From: Saccharospirillum sp.
GTDB lineage: Bacteria > Pseudomonadota > Gammaproteobacteria > Pseudomonadales > Natronospirillaceae
Assembly: GCA_022565595.1 (NCBI GenBank)
Contig: JAIUML010000009.1
Coordinates: 62,001 to 126,000, forward strand
Length of the DNA stretch: 64,000 nt
Reading direction: 5' to 3'
Positions 8,588 through 17,296 of this stretch are shown here, piece by piece. Position 1 is the first letter of the stretch; each line of letters opens with the position of its first letter. The translations under genes and the position numbers were made by a program. The notes below the pieces were generated by a model. That model made no database searches and was not told the DNA's origin. It was given only the letters and a program-made list of their open reading frames with translations.

Positions 8588-9142
8588 TCAGGGTGGTGCA
8601 CTGGGCTTTTGCCAGTGCGGGTAAGTCAGCGCAGTGAGTATGTGGTCGCGCCATTGGCCGCCAATCAGAAGGTAGTCTGGTGCGAAGCCTTCCTGCTTGA
8701 AACCGAGTTTTTCCAGAACCCGCCCACTGGCCAGGTTGTCCGGTTGGTAGTTGGCCATGATGCGGTGCAGGCACACCTCGTGAAAAGCGAAATCAACGAC
8801 GGCGCGGGCTGCCTCACTCATCAGCCCCTGGCCCTGGTGGGCCTTGTCGGTTCGGTAACCCAGGTGGGCCGCATAGAATAGTCCGCGAATGACGTTGCTC
8901 AGGCCAATGTCAAGCACCAGATTTTTACCGAGAAAACCGTAAAAGCGATAGGCGCTGCCCTGGCGCCATTGTTTGCGTTCAAAGCTCAGACGACGCCGAC
9001 AGTCCCAGGCACTGACAGGTAAAATGCCGCCGCCTTGAATAAAGTGTTGGCGGTTGAGTTTGTGGTAGGCATGCAGTTGGGCAACAGTGACCGCCTGGGG
9101 TGGTTTCAGTGCCAGCCTCTCGGTATACAGTATCTGTGTCAT
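8588..9142 (-). CDS. rimJ: RimJ-type N-acetyltransferase
   Basis: This 184-residue GNAT protein closely follows RimJ, which acetylates the N-terminal alanine of ribosomal protein S5. The distinctive blocks are GSAYRFYGF, DIGLSNVIRGLFYAAHLGYR, the acetyl-CoA loop HQGQGLMSEAARA, HRIMANYQPDNLASGRVLEK and DYLLIGGQWRDHILTALTYP. The start at 9142 gives MTQILYTERLALKP, the usual RimJ beginning. The gene is 12 bases from the convergent chemoreceptor. Related GNAT enzymes acetylate other substrates, so the substrate is inferred from sequence likeness alone. Confidence 0.85.
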   Translation of the reverse strand: MTQILYTERLALKPPQAVTVAQLHAYHKLNRQHFIQGGGILPVSAWDCRRRLSFERKQWRQGSAYRFYGFLGKNLVLDIGLSNVIRGLFYAAHLGYRTDKAHQGQGLMSEAARAVVDFAFHEVCLHRIMANYQPDNLASGRVLEKLGFKQEGFAPDYLLIGGQWRDHILTALTYPHWQKPSAPP

Positions 9143-9227
9143 AAGGCTACAGTCGTTGGTTTTGGGTGCCTGAACAAGAGCCGCCAGTGCCGTTACCAGC
9201 AGTAGCTAGATATCCGCTTGTGACCCG

Positions 9228-9761
9228 TCATTGTGCATCATGGCTCGCTGTGAGCGGGTCCTTACTGAACTGTGCCTGCATCCGGTTCAAGCCGATCAGG
9301 TCGTTCAGCCAGACGTCAAAAGATAGGTCCGCCGTATAGATGAACTCGAGGATAGCACCGGCCGTGGTACCGCCTTTCAGATCCAGATCGATTTCGATAA
9401 CGATGTCGTTGTCGTCATCGATATAGGTTTTCGAGAAGTAATAGCGTTTGTTCCATTCATTGACGTCGGCCAGTCCAACGCCAGCCGCACCATAGTAACT
9501 CCAGAATTGCAGCAACTGGCCCTCGTTTAGCACCAATATCCAGGCCAGATCGCGGTGCAGTTCCCAGCGGATGTCGCCATCGTCATCCAGGTCGGCGTCA
9601 TACCCGGCGGCGAGCATCAGTTCGAGCAGATCGTTACCACTAATTTGGTTAATGATACGAGGGTCTTCTGCTGCTGACCGTGGCTCAGTGGTTTGAGTGC
9701 TGGCACAGGCGGTCAGCAGGAAGGTCAGGGTGAGTATCAGGGCAAGGCGAATGGACGCCAT
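9228..9761 (-). CDS. YbjN-domain lipoprotein
   Basis: The 177-residue protein begins with a lipoprotein signal peptide (MASIRLALILTLTFLLTAC; modified cysteine at residue 19). The mature part resembles the YbjN domain: it starts with an ISGNDLLELMLAAGYDADLD segment, continues with WILVLNEGQLLQFWS and NEWNKRYYFSKTYID, and has a final helix near DVWLNDLI. YbjN proteins have a type III secretion chaperone-like fold and are of uncertain function. The ATG at 9761 is preceded by AAGGAGA with seven bases of spacing; the frame extends upstream to 9794 without support. The gene lies upstream of rimJ and downstream of a chemoreceptor on the same strand, but the gaps (65-85 bases) do not prove an operon. 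Confidence 0.78.
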   Translation of the reverse strand: MASIRLALILTLTFLLTACASTQTTEPRSAAEDPRIINQISGNDLLELMLAAGYDADLDDDGDIRWELHRDLAWILVLNEGQLLQFWSYYGAAGVGLADVNEWNKRYYFSKTYIDDDNDIVIEIDLDLKGGTTAGAILEFIYTADLSFDVWLNDLIGLNRMQAQFSKDPLTASHDAQ

Positions 9762-9826
9762 CGACAGGTCTCCTTGGTAGGTTGCGCCCCGCATTAAAGG
9801 GGCTCAAGGCGGGGCTGTCAATCGAT

Positions 9827-11047
9827 TCAGTCCACGCGCACGTCGGCAGCGGCTCGCTCCAGGCTTTGAATCAGGTCCTGTAGGCGCTGGTTCATGTCGG
9901 CGCTGGCCACCAGTTGGCTGACCATGGTGACCGTGGCCTCGCGAATGTCGTGAACACTCTGCAGGGCTTCGTCCGAGGCGCTGCTTTGTTCGTCCGAGAC
10001 CTGGGCAATCTGTTGGTTGGTCTGATTGATCTGTGTCACCACTTGTTGAATCTGCTCCAATGCGTCACGGGCGTCGTTGGCTTGTTGCACGCAGTTTTCT
10101 GCCTGGCCGCTACTGGCTTCCATCTCCTGCATGGAGATGTCCATGGCGCTCAGCAGCCGATCCATGGTGGACTGGATCTGGTCGGTCGAATCCTGAACTC
10201 GTTGAGCCAGTTTGCGCACCTCATCGGCAACGACCGCAAAACCACGCCCTTGTTCCCCTGCCCGAGCGGCCTCAATGGCCGCGTTCAGCGCCAGCAGGTT
10301 GGTTTGCTCGGCGATGCCGCGAATTTCTGCCACGGCCTTGCTGATTTCCTCGCTGTTGTCAGCAAGAGCACCGACATGGCCCGTTGCGGTGCGAATCACC
10401 TGGGCCAACGCCTGGATGGATTCAGTGCTGCTGGCAACCTTTTGGCTGCCATCCTGAGCGGACTCCTTGGCTTTTTGAGACAGCTCACGAGCGCTACCCG
10501 CCTGCTCGGCAATGGCCAAAAAGCTGTGCAATAGCCGTTCGATGACCGCAACCGAGTGGTCGGCGTTTTTCTGTTGACGTTGCAGTTCATCGCGGCGCTG
10601 ATTCGCAGCACTGGCGAGCTCATTGACCTCCTGTTCGAGGTGAGCAATGGCTGTTTTCATGCTTTTTACCACAGAGCCGGTTCGATCCTGCATGGCGTTG
10701 AAAGCGACGGACATTTCGCCGATTTCGTCTCGGGCATTGACCACGGCACGCTGGCTCAGGTCACCCGTTTCCTGCACCGTCACCATGGTGTGCTTGAGTC
10801 GGTTGACATGCCGTTCGATAAAGGAAATCAGCAATTGAGAGCCGGCCATCTCGATCAGCATCAATACTGCCACGATCAACGCAAAGGTGGGCGCCATCTC
10901 ACGGAAGACTGACCAGAACGGTGCCCCAGTGGCTTCGGCCAGCAAGTACATGGCCGAAAGCACCAGCAAACTCAGCACCAGGAAGACCAGGATGTTCAAC
11001 AGCCAGAACTTGTATTTCAGACGCGCGTTTCGCAGCAAAGTCAGCAT
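9827..11047 (-). CDS. Methyl-accepting chemotaxis protein with minimal sensor
   Basis: The 406-residue receptor is shorter than the classical type. Two transmembrane helices follow each other closely (about residues 16-38 and 48-68), so hardly any periplasmic domain is left. A HAMP region ([20 protein letters not shown]) and a cytoplasmic signalling domain follow, with the tip [20 protein letters not shown] then [16 protein letters not shown]. Such receptors may sense signals inside the membrane or cytoplasm, or act through partners. I prefer the ATG at 11047; a TTG six bases further upstream is also in frame, and neither has a strong ribosome site. No adaptor or kinase gene lies nearby. The C-terminus ends RAAADVRVD without an adaptation-enzyme tether. 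Confidence 0.9.
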   Translation of the reverse strand: MLTLLRNARLKYKFWLLNILVFLVLSLLVLSAMYLLAEATGAPFWSVFREMAPTFALIVAVLMLIEMAGSQLLISFIERHVNRLKHTMVTVQETGDLSQRAVVNARDEIGEMSVAFNAMQDRTGSVVKSMKTAIAHLEQEVNELASAANQRRDELQRQQKNADHSVAVIERLLHSFLAIAEQAGSARELSQKAKESAQDGSQKVASSTESIQALAQVIRTATGHVGALADNSEEISKAVAEIRGIAEQTNLLALNAAIEAARAGEQGRGFAVVADEVRKLAQRVQDSTDQIQSTMDRLLSAMDISMQEMEASSGQAENCVQQANDARDALEQIQQVVTQINQTNQQIAQVSDEQSSASDEALQSVHDIREATVTMVSQLVASADMNQRLQDLIQSLERAAADVRVD

Positions 11048-11178
11048 GGGCAATACCGTCAGAGTAAAAAGGTCAGGTTAACATGTGGAGTAAAGCGTTT
11101 TATTGCTATCGGTCAAGACGGTCATAACTTGAGGTGTTTGGTTTCCGCACGGAGCGCCACTACAATAGGAGGATATTC

Positions 11179-12738
11179 TTGACGGTAACACCCATGCAGA
11201 CGGAAGAGCTTCATCTACACCTTCGCAACCTGACCAATGACGACTACGACCAGTTGAAGGTCCTCATGGACCGTGTCTACGACGACATAGGTGGTTCCTG
11301 GCCAGAGCGCACTGTCCGCTTGCTGATCGATGCCTTTCCGGATGGCCAGATCGCCATCGACGATGACGGCCGCCTGGTCGGCGTAGCGCTTAGCCTGATG
11401 GTCGATTACACCACCTTCTCCAACCCGCACCAATACGATGACCTGGTCGGCCGCCGTGAGACCATTTTGAACAATGAAGATGGTGATGCCCTCTACGGTC
11501 TGGACGTGCTGATCGATCCGGATTACCGCGGCCACCGTCTAGGTCGCAGGCTCTATGAGGCACGTAAGGACCTGTGCCGGTCCATGAACCTGCGCGCCAT
11601 CCTGGCCGGCGGCCGTATACCCGGCTATCAGGAACATGCCGATAGCCTCACCCCTGCCGAGTACCTGGATCAGGTCGCTCGCAAGGAGATTCACGACCCC
11701 ATTCTGTCGTTTCAATTGGCCAACGATTTTCAGGTCAAACGGTTGATGCGCAAGTACCTGCCGGAAGATGAAAAATCCCGGGGTTGTGCCACCCTGCTGG
11801 AGTGGAGCAACATCCTCTATGAACCAGCCGAGCGCATCATCGAAAACAGTCGTACTCAGGCACGAGTCGGTGCGGTGCAATGGCAGATGCGTGAGTTCGA
11901 ATCGGTCGAGCAGGTGCTGCAACAGGTAGAGTATTTCGTGCGCGCGCTGTCCAACTACCGCAGTGATTTTGCCGTCTTCCCGGAGTTGTTTAATGCACCT
12001 CTGATGGGCCTCACGGACCAGTCCGACCAGGTCGCCGCCATTCGCTTCCTGGCAACCTTTACCGAGCGCTTCAAGCAGGAGCTGAGCCGCATGGCGGTCA
12101 GCTACAACATCAACATCGTTGCCGGCTCCATGATCGAAGTGCATGAAGACGAAGAGCATAGCCCGGCCTACAACATCGCCTACCTGTTCCGGCGCGATGG
12201 CACCTTTGAGCAACAGGCCAAGCTGCACATTACCCCTCAGGAGAAACGCGAATGGATTATCGAAGGCGGTAACGATCTCGCGGTGTTCGAAACGGATGCC
12301 GGACGCATCGGCATGCTGGTCTGTTACGATGTCGAGTTCCCGGAACTGGCTCGTCTGCTCGCCGACGACGACATGGACATCCTCTTCGTGCCTTTCTGGA
12401 CCGATACCAAAAACGGCTACCTCCGGGTGCGCCACTGCGCTCAGGCTCGGGCCATCGAAAACGAGTGCTATGTCGTGCTGTGCGGCAGCGTAGGCAACGT
12501 ACCGGCGATCGATAACCTGGACATCCAGTATGCCCAGTCGGCTGTGTTCAGTCCGTCCGACTTCGCTTTCCCGCACGATGCCGTACTCAACGAAACCACG
12601 CCGAACACCGAGATGATTCTGTTCTCAGACCTCGACTTCAGCAAGTTGAAAATCGTCCGCAATGAAGGCTCAGTCACCAATCTGAAAGACCGCCGCAAAG
12701 ACTTGTTCATGCTGCGCCGGACAAAGGGCCTGCATTGA
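11179..12738 (+). CDS. GNAT acetyltransferase-nitrilase superfamily fusion
   Basis: The 519-residue protein joins an N-terminal GNAT domain (about residues 10-215; acetyl-CoA loop DPDYRGHRLGRRLYEAR) to a C-terminal carbon-nitrogen hydrolase domain. The latter has the Glu-Lys-Cys triad visible as FPELFNAP (Glu269), AKLHITP (Lys348) and MLVCYDVEFPE (Cys382). Fusions of this type are known in Pseudomonas and relatives, but I know of no established substrate. I chose the TTG at 11179 because AGGAGG lies exactly six bases before it, whereas the ATG at 11194 would be 21 bases away. The stop overlaps the sirtuin start by four bases, so the two are translated as a pair. This suggests linked acylation and deacylation or amide hydrolysis, which is inference. 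Confidence 0.88.
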   Translation: MTVTPMQTEELHLHLRNLTNDDYDQLKVLMDRVYDDIGGSWPERTVRLLIDAFPDGQIAIDDDGRLVGVALSLMVDYTTFSNPHQYDDLVGRRETILNNEDGDALYGLDVLIDPDYRGHRLGRRLYEARKDLCRSMNLRAILAGGRIPGYQEHADSLTPAEYLDQVARKEIHDPILSFQLANDFQVKRLMRKYLPEDEKSRGCATLLEWSNILYEPAERIIENSRTQARVGAVQWQMREFESVEQVLQQVEYFVRALSNYRSDFAVFPELFNAPLMGLTDQSDQVAAIRFLATFTERFKQELSRMAVSYNINIVAGSMIEVHEDEEHSPAYNIAYLFRRDGTFEQQAKLHITPQEKREWIIEGGNDLAVFETDAGRIGMLVCYDVEFPELARLLADDDMDILFVPFWTDTKNGYLRVRHCAQARAIENECYVVLCGSVGNVPAIDNLDIQYAQSAVFSPSDFAFPHDAVLNETTPNTEMILFSDLDFSKLKIVRNEGSVTNLKDRRKDLFMLRRTKGLH

Positions 12739-13625
12739 CGGCGGCGCGCATCGACCCGGGCTTCCGCACCATCGCCATGCCGGATGGCCCGGCACCGGAG
12801 CCGCTGTCCGCCAGTATGGCCGCCACCAGGCTGGCGCAGTTTATCGAGCAATACCCGAGGCTGCTGGTACTGACCGGTGCCGGCATCAGCACCCACTCCG
12901 GTATTCCTGACTATCGTGACGGCGAAGGCGGCTGGAAACGTCGCCCACCCGTCCAGCACCAGCAGTTCATGAGCAGCCACGCCATTCGTCAACGCTACTG
13001 GGCGCGCAGCCTGATCGGTTGGCCGGTCATGCGCAATTCCAGGCCCAATGCGGCCCACAAGCGATTGGCCGCTCTGGAACAGCAAGGCTCAGTCCCCATG
13101 CTTGTCACCCAGAATGTCGACCGCCTGCACCAACGCGCCGGCAGTGAAAGCGTCATTGACCTGCACGGCCGTGCCGACGAGGCCCTGTGCATGAGCTGCG
13201 GTTTCCGCACCAGCCGCGATGAAGTCCACGAACACTGCTACCAGCTGAACCCCGCTTTCCGCTCATTCGAAGCCACCGCCGCCCCGGACGGAGACGCCGA
13301 CCTCGAAACTGAATTCGACCACTTCACCCCCTGGGACTGCCCAAAATGCGGCGGCATTCTTAAGCCCGACGTCGTCTTCTTCGGCGACAACGTCCCCAAA
13401 CCCCGAGTAGAAACCGCCCTCAACCAGCTACAGAACAGCGACGGCCTCCTCGTCATCGGCTCCTCCCTTATGGTCTTCTCCGGCTTCCGCTTCTGCCGCT
13501 ACGCCCAGCAATGGCAAAAACCCATCGCCACGCTTAACCTTGGTCGGACTCGCGCTGACAGCATGGTAGATCTGCGACTCAATGCAGACATAGTGGAAAC
13601 TTTGTCAGTGTTACTAAACGAGTAA
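12735..13625 (+). CDS. SIRT4-like class II sirtuin (NAD-dependent deacylase)
   Basis: The 296-residue protein carries the sirtuin core: GAGISTHSGIPDYRD (48-62), the NAD motif TQNVD (125-129), the catalytic His144 in DLHGR, and four zinc cysteines (152, 155, 202, 205). Long blocks match the mitochondrial SIRT4 group: RQRYWARSLIGWP, LKPDVVFFGDNVPKPRVE and LNLGRTRADSMVDLRLN. SIRT4-type enzymes have weak deacetylase activity and are reported as ADP-ribosyltransferases, lipoamidases or deacylases. The TTG start overlaps the stop of the GNAT-nitrilase gene (ATTGA) and has AAGGG upstream. An ATG at 12777 would also keep the catalytic core. The pairing implies that the two proteins act on a common acyl substrate or that the sirtuin reverses the acetylation; I cannot tell which. 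Confidence 0.87.
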   Translation: MTAARIDPGFRTIAMPDGPAPEPLSASMAATRLAQFIEQYPRLLVLTGAGISTHSGIPDYRDGEGGWKRRPPVQHQQFMSSHAIRQRYWARSLIGWPVMRNSRPNAAHKRLAALEQQGSVPMLVTQNVDRLHQRAGSESVIDLHGRADEALCMSCGFRTSRDEVHEHCYQLNPAFRSFEATAAPDGDADLETEFDHFTPWDCPKCGGILKPDVVFFGDNVPKPRVETALNQLQNSDGLLVIGSSLMVFSGFRFCRYAQQWQKPIATLNLGRTRADSMVDLRLNADIVETLSVLLNE

Positions 13626-13650
13626 CTTGGTCGTGAATACTTAGGTTCAG

Positions 13651-13690
13651 TAGCCGGCGCGGACCACGGCCAAAATGTGAACCCGAAATC
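13651..13690 (+). repeat. Short dispersed repeat, copy 1
   Basis: TAGCCGGCGCGGAC is followed after 12 bases by GTGAAC. The same 14-mer and the GTGAAC at the same spacing occur at 27614-27653. It lies between the convergent sirtuin and comF genes. About 28 of 38 positions agree. It is probably the remnant of a small dispersed element. Confidence 0.45.
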
Positions 13691-14390
13691 ACTCCAGTGG
13701 TGTCCGTGCCAAAGTCCATACTTCTATGTACCGCGCACCATTGCGCTTCAACAGCCTCGCCAGCTCACTACTGGTGGCCCCCGTCGTCAGTACATCATCA
13801 ACGATAGCCACCCGCTTTGGTGGGCGCTCCCTTAGCGCAAAAGCACCCCTCAGCACCTTGCGCCGGTCACTGCGGTTCAGCCCCTCCAGCGCATCCGTCG
13901 GCTGTGGCTTGTAGGCTTCTGTCCAGACACTCAAACCGGACTGCTTCGCCCAATAACGCGCCAGCCACTCGGCCTGATTGAAGCCTCGCTTGCGCAACCG
14001 GCTTGCGTGCATTGGCACTGGGATCAACGCATCCAGCTCCACTTGCGGTTGATGCTGCTGCCACCAAAGCGAAGCTAACGAACGGGCGCAGGCGAGGTCA
14101 CCCTGGTATTTCATGCGGTGAATCAGATAGCGGCTCGCCCACGAGAACGGCCAACCCAGCCGCGCCTGGTGCCAGGGCGGAGCGCGCTTCTGGCAGCGGC
14201 CGCACAGTGCGTGCAAGGTATCCGGCTCGCCACAACCCGGGCAGGGGTCCCGCAGCGGGGTCAGCCAGCTCTGGCAAAGGTTGCACAGCTCGCCATCGAC
14301 GCTGCTCTGTTCGCACAAAGGGCATTGCAGAGGTAATAATTGATTAAAAAATGATCTGCTGGAAAATTCAAAAATTCCCTTATTTGACAT
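13689..14390 (-). CDS. comF: ComF-family phosphoribosyltransferase-like protein
   Basis: The 233-residue protein has the two parts of ComF/GntX: an N-terminal zinc-ribbon-like region with four CxxC pairs (CPLCEQ, CNLCQ, CPGCGE, CGRCQ) and a C-terminal phosphoribosyltransferase fold with IPVPMHASRLRKRGFNQAE and the PRPP loop VAIVDDVLTTGATSSE. ComF is needed for DNA uptake in naturally competent bacteria, and GntX for use of DNA as a nutrient. I set the start at the ATG at 14390, ten bases after AAGGAG; the longer open frame runs into bioB on the other strand. The gene is divergent from bioB with 57 bases between starts, an arrangement common in gammaproteobacteria. Its involvement in competence here is not proven. 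Confidence 0.88.
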   Translation of the reverse strand: MSNKGIFEFSSRSFFNQLLPLQCPLCEQSSVDGELCNLCQSWLTPLRDPCPGCGEPDTLHALCGRCQKRAPPWHQARLGWPFSWASRYLIHRMKYQGDLACARSLASLWWQQHQPQVELDALIPVPMHASRLRKRGFNQAEWLARYWAKQSGLSVWTEAYKPQPTDALEGLNRSDRRKVLRGAFALRERPPKRVAIVDDVLTTGATSSELARLLKRNGARYIEVWTLARTPLE

Positions 14391-14411
14391 GGGGTGGGGG
14401 CTCCTTACCAT
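14384..14411 (+). promoter_or_regulatory. Candidate sigma-70 promoter of the bio operon
   Basis: TTGACA (14384-14389) and TACCAT (14406-14411) are separated by 16 bases, and bioB starts 36 bases further on. The promoter overlaps the comF start, so the two divergent genes share this region. I could not identify a clear BirA operator. Confidence 0.5.
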
Positions 14412-14447
14412 CACCGTCATCCGAGCACCCCAGTCTAAGGAAACCGA

Positions 14448-15491
14448 ATGACCCTCCGCAAGCCTGATGAAACCCGCCACGATTGGACAGTGGCAGAAAT
14501 CGAAGCACTGTTCGAACTGCCGTTTAATGATTTGCTGTTTTGCGCAGCCCGGGTGCATCGACAGCACTTCAGGCCCAATGAGGTTCAGGTCAGCACCCTG
14601 ATGTCGATCAAGACCGGTGCCTGCCCGGAAGACTGCAAGTATTGCCCTCAAAGCGGGCATTACAACACCGGCCTCAGCAAGGAGAAACTCCAGGAAATTG
14701 AACAGGTGCTGGCCCAGGCGAAAGCGGCCAAAGCAGCCGGGGCCAGCCGATTCTGCATGGGCGCCGCCTGGCGTTCTCCCACCGCAAAAGACATGCCCGC
14801 CGTGCTCACCATGGTGCGCGAAGTCAAGGCACTAGGGCTGGAGACTTGCATGACGCTTGGCATGCTGCAGGATGATCAGGCTGAAGCCTTGGCCGAGGCG
14901 GGCCTGGACTACTACAACCACAACCTCGATACCTCACCAGATTATTACGGTGACATCATTACCACCCGCACCTATGCCGACCGGCTGAACACTCTGTCGC
15001 GGGTGCGTCAGGCGGGCATGAAAATCTGCAGCGGTGGCATCATTGGTATGGGCGAGCAGCGTCGCGACCGATCCGGTCTGTTGCAGCAACTGGCGCAGAT
15101 GAAGCCGCACCCGGAGAGCGTGCCCATCAATCAATTGGTCAAGGTAGAGGGCACGCCACTCGAGAATGCAGACGACCTCGACCCCATCGATTTTGTGCGT
15201 ACCATCGCTGTTGCCCGAATCCTGATGCCCGCTTCTCATGTGCGTCTTTCGGCCGGGCGAGAGAGCATGGATGAAAGCACCCAGGCGCTGGCCTTCATGG
15301 CCGGTGCCAACTCCATTTTCTACGGCGATAAACTGCTGACCACCGACAACCCGGACATCGACCGCGACAAGGCACTCTTTGCCAAGCTTGGCATCGTACC
15401 GGAGCACCGTGCCGAGCCGAGTCCGGGGCCTGTTGGGGGGCCGTCTGTGCCTCGATCAGAACCATTGTTTTACGATGCCATGGCGAACTGA
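14448..15491 (+). CDS. bioB: Biotin synthase
   Basis: The 347-residue radical-SAM enzyme inserts sulfur into dethiobiotin, the last step of biotin synthesis. The SAM cluster motif is CPEDCKYC (Cys59, Cys63, Cys66), followed by [10 protein letters not shown] and [10 protein letters not shown], which hold cysteines of the sacrificial [2Fe-2S] cluster. VEGTPLE and [10 protein letters not shown] are also typical. AAGGAAAC precedes the ATG. It heads a compact operon: bioF starts three bases after its stop, and the order bioB-F-H-C-D is common in gammaproteobacteria. The length agrees with the family (E. coli 346). Confidence 0.98.
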   Translation: MTLRKPDETRHDWTVAEIEALFELPFNDLLFCAARVHRQHFRPNEVQVSTLMSIKTGACPEDCKYCPQSGHYNTGLSKEKLQEIEQVLAQAKAAKAAGASRFCMGAAWRSPTAKDMPAVLTMVREVKALGLETCMTLGMLQDDQAEALAEAGLDYYNHNLDTSPDYYGDIITTRTYADRLNTLSRVRQAGMKICSGGIIGMGEQRRDRSGLLQQLAQMKPHPESVPINQLVKVEGTPLENADDLDPIDFVRTIAVARILMPASHVRLSAGRESMDESTQALAFMAGANSIFYGDKLLTTDNPDIDRDKALFAKLGIVPEHRAEPSPGPVGGPSVPRSEPLFYDAMAN

Positions 15492-15494
15492 AGC

Positions 15495-16649
15495 GTGCTC
15501 AGCCGTTTTGAGCAGATGGGTGACCGCTTGCAGCAGCGCCAGCATGAGCTGCTATGGCGCCAGCGCCATTGCGTTGAAGGGGCGCAACAGCCCCATCTCA
15601 ACCTGGGTGGTGAGCGCCTGCTGTCGTTCTGCAGTAACGACTACCTCGGGTTGGCCAATGATCCCGCCGTAGTCGAGGCATTCCAGGCTGGTGCGGCTCA
15701 ATTTGGCGTTGGCTCGGGCGCGTCGCATCTGGTGTGCGGGCACCATCAGCAACATCAGCAACTGGAGCAGGCGTTGGCGCGCCATACCGGTCGTGAGGCT
15801 GCGTTGCTGTTCGGTTCGGGTTATCAGGCCAACCTGGCGGTAATCAGCACCCTGATGCAACGCGGAGATACCGTGCTGCAGGACAAACTCAACCACGCTT
15901 CCCTGCTCGACGGTGCCCGGCTCAGTCAGGCGCGTTTTTTACGCTATCGTCACGGCGATGTCGCTCATCTTGAGCAGCAACTGGAATCGGCTCAGGGCAA
16001 GGTGCTGGTGGTGACTGATGCGGTCTTCTCGATGGATGGCGACATCGCCCCTTTATCGACTCTGGCGCCGCTGTGTGAGCAACACAAGGCCTGGCTGATG
16101 GTGGACGATGCACACGGCTACGGTGTGCTGGGGCCGGGCGGGGCAGGGAGCCTGGCCCAAGTCGGGCTGAGCCAGGATCAGGTGCCAATTCTGGTGGGTA
16201 CCCTGGGCAAAGCCTTGGGTACCGGAGGTGCCTTTGTCGCCGGCAGTCAGACGCTGATCGATTACCTGGTGCAATTTGCGAGTCCTTATATTTACACAAC
16301 CGCCATGCCACCGGCCCTGGCCAGTGCGACCCTGGCAGCACTGGCGCTGGTCCGGGATGACAACAGCAGACGAGAGTCTCTGGTCGAGCGGATCCGACAG
16401 TTCAAGGCCGGTATGGCATCGGTAGACATTGAACTGATGCCATCGGACACGGCCATCCAGCCGCTCTGGATGGGCGACAACGAAAAGGCGCTGAGTGCAA
16501 GCGCTCGGTTGCGGCAGAAGGGCATGCTGGTCACGGCCATTCGCCCTCCCACCGTACCAGCCGGTTCTGCCCGGCTCAGGGTGACACTGAGTGCGGCCCA
16601 TACGCAGGCCGATGTGGATCAACTTCTGGAGGCACTGAGCGTTCAATGA
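15495..16649 (+). CDS. bioF: 8-amino-7-oxononanoate synthase
   Basis: The 384-residue PLP enzyme condenses pimeloyl-ACP (or -CoA) with L-alanine to 8-amino-7-oxononanoate. Recognisable parts are FCSNDYLGLAND, GVGSGASHLVCGHH, the DDAHGYGVLG metal/PLP block and the Schiff-base Lys239 in VGTLGKALGTGGAF. The GTG at 15495 lies three bases after the bioB stop and lacks a strong ribosome site, so translation is probably coupled. It overlaps bioH by four bases (ATGA). bioA, which encodes the following transaminase, is not in the window. Confidence 0.97.
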   Translation: MLSRFEQMGDRLQQRQHELLWRQRHCVEGAQQPHLNLGGERLLSFCSNDYLGLANDPAVVEAFQAGAAQFGVGSGASHLVCGHHQQHQQLEQALARHTGREAALLFGSGYQANLAVISTLMQRGDTVLQDKLNHASLLDGARLSQARFLRYRHGDVAHLEQQLESAQGKVLVVTDAVFSMDGDIAPLSTLAPLCEQHKAWLMVDDAHGYGVLGPGGAGSLAQVGLSQDQVPILVGTLGKALGTGGAFVAGSQTLIDYLVQFASPYIYTTAMPPALASATLAALALVRDDNSRRESLVERIRQFKAGMASVDIELMPSDTAIQPLWMGDNEKALSASARLRQKGMLVTAIRPPTVPAGSARLRVTLSAAHTQADVDQLLEALSVQ

Positions 16650-17296
16650 CAAGACCCACCTATGTCTGGATATCCGGCTGGCAGTTCCGCTCGGCGGTCT
16701 TTGCCCCCCTGCAACAACGGCTGCCCGAGGCGGACCATCACAGCCTCTGTTATGCCCAGGAGAGCGGCAGCCTGGCCTACTGGCTGGAAACGCAACGCGA
16801 TCGCATTCCACAGCATGCCCATCTTATTGGCTGGTCTTTGGGGGGCATGCTGGCGGTGTTATTGGCAGAGCAGCGGCCCGATGTGTGCTCAGTGTTGGCC
16901 CTCTGTGCTTCGGTACGTTTTGCTGGCCCTGCACCGGCCATGGCACCAGAGCAAGCCGAAGCCTTTCGCCAGCGTTATCGACAGCACCCGGAGTCAGCAA
17001 GGCGACGTTTTCTGCAATGGGTGAGTGAATCGATGCCGGCGCAAGCGTTGGGCGATTTGATGCTGGAAGGTGATCAGTCCAATAGCCTGGACTGGTTGTA
17101 TCAGATTGATCTGGCGAATTCCTGGGTCACTTGCCCGGTTCGCGCCGTACTGGCCGAGGACGATGCACTGATCAACCCGGCCATGGCCAGAATCTGGATG
17201 AGTATTGGCGCCCATGCCACCCTCTTGCCTGGTGCCCATGATCTGCCCTGGCGTCACCCGGAGCGCCTTCTGCAATGGGTACCGAGCGATGAATAA
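16646..17296 (+). CDS. bioH: BioH-like pimeloyl-ACP methyl ester esterase, short form
   Basis: This 216-residue alpha/beta hydrolase lies between bioF and bioC, where bioH is expected. BioH removes the methyl group from pimeloyl-ACP methyl ester once the chain is complete. The nucleophile elbow GWSLGG puts Ser64 at the active site, His198 lies in PGAHDLPW, and an aspartate in AEDDALINP (172 or 173) completes the triad. It is about 40 residues shorter than E. coli BioH, with a reduced lid region, so a distinct BioH subfamily or a BioG-like variant is possible. It overlaps bioF by four and bioC by eight bases. Confidence 0.82.
   Translation: MTRPTYVWISGWQFRSAVFAPLQQRLPEADHHSLCYAQESGSLAYWLETQRDRIPQHAHLIGWSLGGMLAVLLAEQRPDVCSVLALCASVRFAGPAPAMAPEQAEAFRQRYRQHPESARRRFLQWVSESMPAQALGDLMLEGDQSNSLDWLYQIDLANSWVTCPVRAVLAEDDALINPAMARIWMSIGAHATLLPGAHDLPWRHPERLLQWVPSDE

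Noticed and set aside
13689-14660. Long version of ComF starting at 14660
   Set aside because: The extra 90 residues overlap bioB and do not resemble ComF; the ATG at 14390 has a ribosome site and gives the normal length.
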